Below are positions 26,867 through 33,239 of a DNA stretch of 64,000 nt, one piece after another. This stretch comes from Lutibacter litoralis. Its GTDB lineage: Bacteria; Bacteroidota; Bacteroidia; Flavobacteriales; Flavobacteriaceae. The DNA is taken from NCBI RefSeq assembly GCF_014646675.1, contig NZ_BMNS01000005.1, positions 149,293-213,292 of the forward strand, read 5' to 3'. The stretch's first letter is position 1, and every line of letters starts with the position of its first letter. The notes beneath the pieces are model-generated. The model had not been told where the DNA came from and did not search any database. It worked only from the letters and a program-made list of their open reading frames with translations. Both the position numbers and the translations under genes were made by a program.

Positions 26867-27964
26867 TTAATTACCTAAACACATTCCAATTCCACGCGCG
26901 GTTTTAACCAATGATGAATCTGGTTTTATAATGTTATATTTACTAATTGCTTCTAAAAAAGGAACAGCTACAATACTAGGATGTTGATATGCTACCATTT
27001 TACCAAACTCTCCCTCAAGTGCTAATTCCATAGCTTTAACACCAAATTGAGTTGCTAAAATACGGTCAAATGCAATTGGAACTCCTCCTCGTTGCAAATG
27101 TCCAAGTACTGTTTCTCTCATATCTGCATCACAACCGGCAGCTTTTAAATCTTTCAATAATTTATCTGCAACACCTCCTAATTTTAAATTAGCTCTACCA
27201 ACTTCATCGCTTTCTTGGGCCAAAACATCTCCTTCAACTGGTTTTGCACCTTCTGCAATAACAATAATTACGTGCCCTTTTCCGTCTTTAAATCGTTTGT
27301 TTATTACACCCAAAACTTTATTTAAATCGTATGGAATTTCAGGAATTAAACAAACTTCTGCGCCACCAGCTAAAGCTGAACTTAAGGCGATCCAACCAGC
27401 ATCTCGCCCCATTACTTCAAGAATAATTACACGATTATGTGATGCTGCAGTAGTTACTAGTCTATCAACTGCTTCAGTAGCAATTTGAACCGCAGTTTGG
27501 TAACCAAAAGTATAATCTGTTGCAGATAAATCGTTGTCAATTGTTTTAGGAACTCCGATTACATTTAAGCCTTTTTCAAAAAGGGCTTGTGAAATACGCT
27601 GTGAACCATCTCCACCAATACTTATAACAGCTTCAACACCCATATGCTTTAACTTGCGTATCATTTCATCAGAACGGTCAATAAATGACCATGTTCCATC
27701 GTTTTCTTTTACAGGCCAAGCCAAAGGGCCACCTTTATTTGTAGTTCCTAATATAGTACCTCCTTGAAAGTGAATACCAGAAACCCGTTTTTCAGTTAAC
27801 TCCATTATTTCTGTAGGCTCCCGCAAAACACCATCAAATGATTGGATACTTCCAATAACTTCCCAATCTTCAGTTTGTGCAGCGCGTTTAACAATTCCTC
27901 TAATAACTGCATTTAATCCTGGGCAATCGCCTCCACCAGTTAATACTAATACTTTTTTCTTCAT
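26867..27964 (-). CDS. pfkA: ATP-dependent 6-phosphofructokinase (catalytically complete copy)
   Basis: This 365-residue group III-type PFK converts fructose-6-phosphate to fructose-1,6-bisphosphate. The ATP/Mg site GGDGS is at 117-121, with glycine (not aspartate) after GGD, which favours ATP over pyrophosphate. The catalytic TIDND lies at 141-145 with general base D143. MGRDAGW and the GHLQRGG fructose-phosphate site are intact. It is the second gene of a two-gene operon, 47 bases after the paralog at 28012, which aligns with it without gaps through residue 150. The intact active site marks this as the working enzyme. Confidence 0.95.
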   Translation of the reverse strand: MKKKVLVLTGGGDCPGLNAVIRGIVKRAAQTEDWEVIGSIQSFDGVLREPTEIMELTEKRVSGIHFQGGTILGTTNKGGPLAWPVKENDGTWSFIDRSDEMIRKLKHMGVEAVISIGGDGSQRISQALFEKGLNVIGVPKTIDNDLSATDYTFGYQTAVQIATEAVDRLVTTAASHNRVIILEVMGRDAGWIALSSALAGGAEVCLIPEIPYDLNKVLGVINKRFKDGKGHVIIVIAEGAKPVEGDVLAQESDEVGRANLKLGGVADKLLKDLKAAGCDADMRETVLGHLQRGGVPIAFDRILATQFGVKAMELALEGEFGKMVAYQHPSIVAVPFLEAISKYNIIKPDSSLVKTARGIGMCLGN

Positions 27965-28011
27965 TACTACCTATATGTTTTTTAAATGTTGTCTTTAAGT
28001 TTAATTAATTT

Positions 28012-29079
28012 CTAATCTCCAAAGCTAATTCCTACTCCTTTTGCGGTATGAATTAAATCATTTGATAAATCAACTTTATTGTATTTATCTATAACTTCCT
28101 TTAAATTAATATGCGTTAATTCAGAGTTTTTATGAATAGCCATAGTTCCAAATTTCTTTTCTTTCACTAATTCAAAAGCCTTAACACCTAGTTCTGTAGC
28201 TAAAATTCTATCAAAAGCATTTGGTGTCCCTCCTCGTTGCAAGTGACCTAGAATAGTTTCTCTAATATCGGCTTCAAAATTTATTTCTTTTAAAGCAGCG
28301 GTAATTTTACTTGCTATATTTCCAGAAACAATTCCACCTTTTTCATCTTTAAAATATGCACCTTCAGCAACTACTATGTTTGCAAATCCTCGACCATCGG
28401 CTGAATATCTGGATTTTAATTTTTCTATAACCTTATCCATACTAAATGGAATTTCAGGAATTAAACAAACATCTGCACCACCTGCAACAGCAGCGTGCAA
28501 TGCTATCCAACCTGCATCACGTCCCATAACTTCTAAAATTAAGACTCTATTATGTGAACTTGCAGTTGTTACTAGTTTATCTACAGCTTCAGTTGCTAAT
28601 TGGGCAGCGGTTTGAAAACCAAAAGAATAATCTGTTGAAGCTAGATCGTTGTTAATCGTTTTTGGAATTCCAATAATGTTTACACCTTTTTGAGCTAGTT
28701 TAAGTGAAATTTTATGAGATTGATTTCCTCCTATATGAATGATAGCATCAAAACCAAATACTTTTAGGTTGTATATCAGTTTGTCTGAAACATCTTCATT
28801 TACTATTGTTCCATCCTCTTGTTTTACAGGATAACAAAAGGGATTCCGTTTATTATTCGTTGTTAAAATTGTTCCTCCATGAATATGGATTCCTTCAACT
28901 ATATCTTTGGTTAATGGCATTATTTCGAGTGGTTCTGCTAAAAAACCGTCAAAACCATTTATACTTCCTATTATTTCCCAATCTATTTCTCTGGAAGCTC
29001 GTTTTACAATAGCACGGATTACAGCATTCATTCCAGGACAATCGCCACCGCTATTTACAATTAAAATTCTTTTTTTCAT
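28012..29079 (-). CDS. PFK paralog lacking catalytic aspartates (probable regulatory/pseudoenzyme subunit)
   Basis: This 355-residue protein is collinear with the neighbouring pfkA but differs at the residues that matter. GGDGS (117-121) is GGNQS, losing the Mg-binding aspartate and the following glycine. TIDND (141-145) is TINND, losing the general base. Other motifs (NSGGDCPGMNAVIR, MGRDAGW, GHLQRGG) remain, so ligands may still bind. The frame is intact with ordinary codon use, so the gene is not decayed. By analogy with eukaryotic PFK, where one half of a duplicated chain lost catalysis and became regulatory, it may form mixed tetramers with the pfkA product. It is the first gene of the operon. 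Confidence 0.88.
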   Translation of the reverse strand: MKKRILIVNSGGDCPGMNAVIRAIVKRASREIDWEIIGSINGFDGFLAEPLEIMPLTKDIVEGIHIHGGTILTTNNKRNPFCYPVKQEDGTIVNEDVSDKLIYNLKVFGFDAIIHIGGNQSHKISLKLAQKGVNIIGIPKTINNDLASTDYSFGFQTAAQLATEAVDKLVTTASSHNRVLILEVMGRDAGWIALHAAVAGGADVCLIPEIPFSMDKVIEKLKSRYSADGRGFANIVVAEGAYFKDEKGGIVSGNIASKITAALKEINFEADIRETILGHLQRGGTPNAFDRILATELGVKAFELVKEKKFGTMAIHKNSELTHINLKEVIDKYNKVDLSNDLIHTAKGVGISFGD

Positions 29080-29163
29080 CTTATTTCCTTTATTTAAAGG
29101 ATTATTAATTTAAGCAATAATTTGATTTTAAACTAGAGTAATGGAATACTCCGTAAAAGATTG

Positions 29164-29171
29164 CAAATTTA
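29164..29171 (-). promoter_or_regulatory. -7 element of the PFK operon promoter
   Basis: On the minus strand TAAATTTG fits the consensus and lies 84 bases before the first PFK ATG, giving a leader of about 80 bases. No TTG at -33 was found. Confidence 0.4.
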
Positions 29172-29254
29172 AAAAATGGTGAAGTAATTATTAATGATTT
29201 AAATCATACTTGTTGATGTTTACTTATATTCGTTGTTGTTAAACTTGTAGCATA

Positions 29255-29396
29255 CTGAAAGGTTCCTATATAAGTTAAATATATAGCTGGGATTATTCAA
29301 TTGAGGATGTTTAAGCGAATAATTGAGTCACTAGAATTTATGCAGGAACCAATGAAATTATTAATTACCCGTTGATTATTCAAAGAATTGTTTCAG
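29255..29396 (+). ncRNA. Candidate structured RNA or leader (unassigned)
   Basis: Nested and side-by-side inverted repeats suggest a multi-branched fold. CTGAAA at 29255 pairs with TTTCAG at 29391, GGTTC at 29261 with GAACC at 29346, CTATATA at 29266 with TATATAG at 29280, and ATTATTC at 29292 with GAATAAT at 29317. It lies in a 396-base gap between the divergent PFK operon and DEAD-box gene, upstream of the latter's own -7 element. No known RNA family was recognised, and short AT stems can arise by chance. Confidence 0.25.
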
Positions 29397-29454
29397 CAAA
29401 CGAGATCATAGCGAAAAAAAATATAATAGGATCAATTTCTTATAAAAGTGTCCT

Positions 29455-29462
29455 TATCTTTG
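29455..29462 (+). promoter_or_regulatory. -7 element of DEAD-box helicase promoter
   Basis: TATCTTTG fits TAnnTTTG and lies 13 bases before the ATG at 29476. The -33 element is not evident. Confidence 0.45.
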
Positions 29463-29475
29463 CAAAAAATATTTT

Positions 29476-30810
29476 ATGTCAAAAAAGTTTTCCGATTTAG
29501 GAATTAAAAATGAATTTCAACAAAGTTTAGTAGATTTAAATATAGTTGTTCCAACATTAGTTCAAGAAAAAACAATTCCACTTATTCTAAATGAATCTAA
29601 AGATCTTGTAGTTTTAGCAAAAACAGGAACTGGTAAAACGGCTGCTTTTGGACTTCCTTTATTACAACTAATTGACATAGAAAACCCAACAATACAAACA
29701 GTTATTTTAGCTCCAACAAGAGAGTTAGGGCAACAAATTTATACAAATTTGGTTTCGTTCTCAGATAATAATTCATCAATTTCTATTGTCCCAATTTTTG
29801 GAGGAACTCCTATAAAACCTCAAATTGAAAGTTTAAAAAATAGTCCAAATATTGTTGTGGCAACTCCTGGTCGTTTGGTAGATTTATTAAAACGAGAAGA
29901 AATCAACATTAAAAATTTAAAATATTTAGTGTTAGATGAAGCAGATGAAATGGTAACCGCTTTAAAAGAAGATTTGGATACTATTATATCTGAAATACCA
30001 AAAACCAAAAGAACATTGTTGTTTACTGCAACTATGCCAGGTGCTATAAAACAATTGGTTCAAAATTATATGTCTAAACATATAATTCAGGTAGAGGCTG
30101 ATATGGAAATAATTGGTCACCAAGGTATTGACCATCAATATGTGGTAGTTGAGCCTATAGAAAAGTTAGAGGTTTTACTTCATTTCTTAAATTCAAAAGA
30201 AGGAGAGCGCGGAATTATTTTTTGTAAAACAAAAGCTGCTGTAAATAAATTAGCAAAAAACTTAGCCATAAATAAATTTTCATCAGGCGCCATTCATGGA
30301 AGTTTGTCACAACCAATTCGTGATAGAATTATGGGACAGTTTAGAGAGGGTTATATTGATATTTTAGTAGCTACCGATTTAGCTGCACGAGGTATTGATG
30401 TTCAAGAAATTTCTTATGTTGTAAACTATCATTTGCCAGATACTTTTGATACGTATGTGCATAGAAGCGGACGAACGGCTAGGGCAGGAGCTTCAGGACT
30501 TTCATTAACTGTTTTACAACAAGAAGAAGTTGAAGATATTGCTGATTTTGAAAAAGAATTAGGCATTGTTTTTAATGAATATAAAAAAGCAAATACACAA
30601 AGTATTGAAGAAAATAATACCTTATTATGGGCGAAAAAGATCTTTAAAACAAAACCAAATCGTGCTATTCCAGTGCAGTTAAAGCAGAAAGTAAGAACAG
30701 TGTTTCATCATTTAACCAAAGAGGAATTAATAGAAAAAATACTTGCTAACCATTATACTCAAACCAATAGTTCAACTACAGCCAAAGAAACTTCTAAAAA
30801 GAAAAATTAG
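29476..30810 (+). CDS. DEAD-box RNA helicase with C-terminal extension
   Basis: This 444-residue protein has the two-RecA-domain DEAD core: AKTGTGKT, PTRELGQQ, TPGRL, DEAD, TAT in place of SAT, ARGIDV and HRSGRTARAG. A basic tail from about 375 includes a KIFKTKPNRAIP segment and ends in Lys/Ser-rich sequence. The tail probably gives RNA affinity. It is distinct from the shorter helicase at 12166: motif I is AKTG rather than AQTG, and motif III has Thr for Ser. A single gene, likely in ribosome assembly or RNA turnover. Confidence 0.92.
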   Translation: MSKKFSDLGIKNEFQQSLVDLNIVVPTLVQEKTIPLILNESKDLVVLAKTGTGKTAAFGLPLLQLIDIENPTIQTVILAPTRELGQQIYTNLVSFSDNNSSISIVPIFGGTPIKPQIESLKNSPNIVVATPGRLVDLLKREEINIKNLKYLVLDEADEMVTALKEDLDTIISEIPKTKRTLLFTATMPGAIKQLVQNYMSKHIIQVEADMEIIGHQGIDHQYVVVEPIEKLEVLLHFLNSKEGERGIIFCKTKAAVNKLAKNLAINKFSSGAIHGSLSQPIRDRIMGQFREGYIDILVATDLAARGIDVQEISYVVNYHLPDTFDTYVHRSGRTARAGASGLSLTVLQQEEVEDIADFEKELGIVFNEYKKANTQSIEENNTLLWAKKIFKTKPNRAIPVQLKQKVRTVFHHLTKEELIEKILANHYTQTNSSTTAKETSKKKN

Positions 30811-30825
30811 GTTATTTATTTAAAA

Positions 30826-31149
30826 TTAACATTTAGGAGATGTAATTTTTAGTATTCCGTCTTTACAAATAATTCCAAGCGGGATTTCCTCCAAAGTACA
30901 GCGTGGCTCGATGGTAAAACGGATTCTTCCAAATGCTTCAAAATCGTATTTTGATTTTACCTTTAAAGGCCGTTTGTAGGTAGTGTTTTCACGAACCCAA
31001 TTCACTTGTGATGCTTTTTCTACTACAGATAGTGGAGTTTTTATAATTGTGCCATTAAAATTTAAGTCTTTGTAACTTCCTAAATCCATGAAGAATTTGC
31101 CTTTAAATTCTCCTTTGGCGATGTCCAACTTAAAGTTAAACCTAACCAA
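30826..31149 (-). pseudogene. Unrecognised 107-codon open frame without a good start (possible gene remnant)
   Basis: The frame has only a TTG as possible start, with an in-frame stop 18 bases further upstream; the first internal Met is at codon 21. The protein is rich in beta-strand-like stretches (FNFKLDI, GKFFMDLG, GRIRFTIEP) with Cys near the end, and matches no family I know. It lies in a patch that also holds a response-regulator fragment on the other strand, so a truncated gene is more likely than an intact one. A genuine small gene started at TTG cannot be excluded. Confidence 0.4.
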
Positions 31150-31181
31150 ATAATTAAAAGAGATATATTAATCAAAAAGGT

Positions 31182-31316
31182 ATGGAAGATAATGGCGTGT
31201 TTTTAGGAAGAAGCTTAGATACTTATATTTCTAAACTTCGCAAGATATTAAAAGACGATACTTCTATAAAACTTAAAAACGCACATGATATTGGCTAAAA
31301 GTTAGAAATTGAATAA
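31182..31316 (+). pseudogene. Remnant of an OmpR-type response regulator C-terminus
   Basis: Translating from 31182 gives a stretch matching the recognition helix and wing of winged-helix response regulators: GRSLDTYISKLRKILKDD, then IKLKNAHDIG. The family continues GYKLE, but here the Tyr codon is TAA (31296-31298), followed by AAG TTA GAA and a second TAA. The receiver and most of the DNA-binding domain are missing upstream. It is thus a degraded fragment about 45 codons long, left between a helicase and the polymer operon. Confidence 0.8.
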
Positions 31317-31367
31317 TTGAATACTGTATTTTTCTAACAAATAAAGAACACTAAATAGATGAATATG

Positions 31368-32636
31368 TTATTTAAATTTTAGATTCCAAGAGAGCCCTAG
31401 AGAGTAGATCCAAAAGAAATTTCCTTCGTCAAAAGTAATTTCTTGATGTGTAATGCCTACCTGAGTTCCCCATGCATTTTTATTGTTTTTTGATGTAAAA
31501 TAATACCTTAACTTAATTTTTTGAGATTCAAAACTTATTTTTTCATTTACAATAGTGCCTTGATTATTTTGTTCGTACTCATCTGGAGAGTAGCCCATTG
31601 ATCCGGACACACCAAAATAATTATCAGCATCGCTTCTATACAATCTATAAGTAAGTCCTCCTGAAATGCTAGAACCTGAATCTCCTGGCGTAACATATGG
31701 TCGTAAAGAAAAATAACTATTTCCAGTGTACCAACCTACAGAACCCGTGAAAATATTTGTGGTAGTACTATATTTCAATGTTCTAATTCCTAAAGAAGCT
31801 TCAAAACTATGAGGTAATGATTTGTATAATTCTGCTCCAAATCTAAATTTTGGAAACAAATAAGAATTTGAAAACCCAACATTTAAATAAGCATATAAAC
31901 CCGTTATAATTCGTGGATACATATCAATCTCAAATTGCAAGCCGTTATCCTGAAACCTTCTATTAAAATTTATTTTTGAAGTAATGCTTCCAAATTTAGT
32001 TGCCCTACTGTAATATAGGGTATAATACTGCATAGGGTCAAATACTTCCGAATATAAATCTGTATTATAACTAATTCCAATTGAATTAAACCTCAATCCT
32101 TGAATTAAACTCTCTTTATATTCAATAGCTTTTTGGTTGTTTTGGTTTGTTTCTAAAAGAGCATTAACAGTAATTAATGCCTCTTTTGGGTTTTTAGAAT
32201 TTGCTTCGGCCCTCGCTTTTAACAACAAAAGCTCTGCATCATTTGGAAAATAAATCAATGCTTCATTAGCCATTTTTAAAGCCGAAAAGGGAGTTTCAGA
32301 CCATAGTTCATTATTTATAGCAGCCACCCAAGAAGTTTGCCTATCTGAATCTTTTTGTAAAACATACTTAAATTCTTTTCTTGCATCTGCATAATTTCCA
32401 TCCCAAGAATAAGTGCTGGCCAAGAATGAGCGGATATCATGATAATTAGGATACTTTGTTAATATTAGCAATAAAGTATCTTGAGCTTGTTTTCTTTGTC
32501 CATTAAAAGCCATGTTTCTTGCTTTCTCAAAAGCAGTATCAGGGTTTCCATTAAATACCTTTTGTTGAGCAGAAATTGGCAAAACTATTATAAAGATAAA
32601 AATGTATGAAAGCTTAACTATTATTTTTAGTACCAT
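31368..32636 (-). CDS. YaiO-type outer membrane beta-barrel protein with N-terminal TPR
   Basis: This 422-residue protein has a signal peptide (1-23, ISAQQ). TPR-like helices span about 30-170, with DTAFEKARNMAFNG, YPNYHDIRSFLASTYSWDG and a further repeat. From 180 a run of amphipathic strands with aromatic girdles ends in SWNLKF, typical of an outer-membrane barrel. It matches the YaiO family, which in E. coli neighbours the putative glycosyltransferase gene yaiP. It is the last gene of a seven-gene operon that includes a processive GT2, so it probably forms or gates the outer-membrane exit for the polymer, with its TPR facing the periplasm. Confidence 0.85.
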   Translation of the reverse strand: MVLKIIVKLSYIFIFIIVLPISAQQKVFNGNPDTAFEKARNMAFNGQRKQAQDTLLLILTKYPNYHDIRSFLASTYSWDGNYADARKEFKYVLQKDSDRQTSWVAAINNELWSETPFSALKMANEALIYFPNDAELLLLKARAEANSKNPKEALITVNALLETNQNNQKAIEYKESLIQGLRFNSIGISYNTDLYSEVFDPMQYYTLYYSRATKFGSITSKINFNRRFQDNGLQFEIDMYPRIITGLYAYLNVGFSNSYLFPKFRFGAELYKSLPHSFEASLGIRTLKYSTTTNIFTGSVGWYTGNSYFSLRPYVTPGDSGSSISGGLTYRLYRSDADNYFGVSGSMGYSPDEYEQNNQGTIVNEKISFESQKIKLRYYFTSKNNKNAWGTQVGITHQEITFDEGNFFWIYSLGLSWNLKFK

Positions 32637-32686
32637 ATGTTATTTATTTCAAAACTTAAATATAATTAGTTTATATGTGCAAAACA

Positions 32687-33238
32687 TTAATTACACTCTT
32701 TTTTGCAGTAATAAACATATTCTGTGGGAGTATGTTTTATGGACTTCATGTAACATTTATCAAAAATTTGTTGAAACTTTTTAAAATTATACTTTGTATA
32801 TAAGACTTGACTAAAATAGGCGTTATTCACTAATTTATCATAAGAGTCTTGAATTATTCCAATTCCCTTTTCTTTTGAAAAAAAGGAAAAAGGTATTGAT
32901 CCAATCACAGAATCAACATCTTCATTGATGTGGTTTTTAATATTCTCAGCTCCGTCATTAATTATTATTAATCTGCTATCAGATATTTCACTTTCCACTT
33001 GTTTACAAAAGCTTTTATTAACTTCAAAAGAATATAATTTTGAAGTTGAAGAAATTCTATCTAGAATTTCTTTAGTAATATTACCATGTCCCATCCCAAA
33101 TTCAACAATAATTTTATTTTCACCTTTAGGTATATATTTACATATTTCTATCTCTGTATTCCTACTAGTTTCAGTAATTGCCCCTGTTACAAATAAATTT
33201 TTTGTAAATGCTATTGATGTTTTTATTTTTTTTATCAT
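32687..33238 (-). CDS. SAM-dependent methyltransferase, phospholipid N-methyltransferase (PmtA)-like
   Basis: This 183-residue class I methyltransferase has a SAM-binding motif VEFGMGHGNIT near 44-54, an acidic strand-2 end (SFEVN), and a SIPFSFF motif near 114-120. The motif corresponds to the SGLPLLSFP-type motif of PmtA phosphatidylethanolamine N-methyltransferases and of rRNA dimethylase relatives. The opening TGAITETSRN also fits PmtA (TGAIxPSSR). It lies 1 base after the LtaS-like gene in the operon. A role in methylating an amine group (phosphoethanolamine lipid or polymer substituent) is inferred from family and context, not shown. Confidence 0.75.
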   Translation of the reverse strand: MIKKIKTSIAFTKNLFVTGAITETSRNTEIEICKYIPKGENKIIVEFGMGHGNITKEILDRISSTSKLYSFEVNKSFCKQVESEISDSRLIIINDGAENIKNHINEDVDSVIGSIPFSFFSKEKGIGIIQDSYDKLVNNAYFSQVLYTKYNFKKFQQIFDKCYMKSIKHTPTEYVYYCKKECN

Positions 33239-33239
33239 T

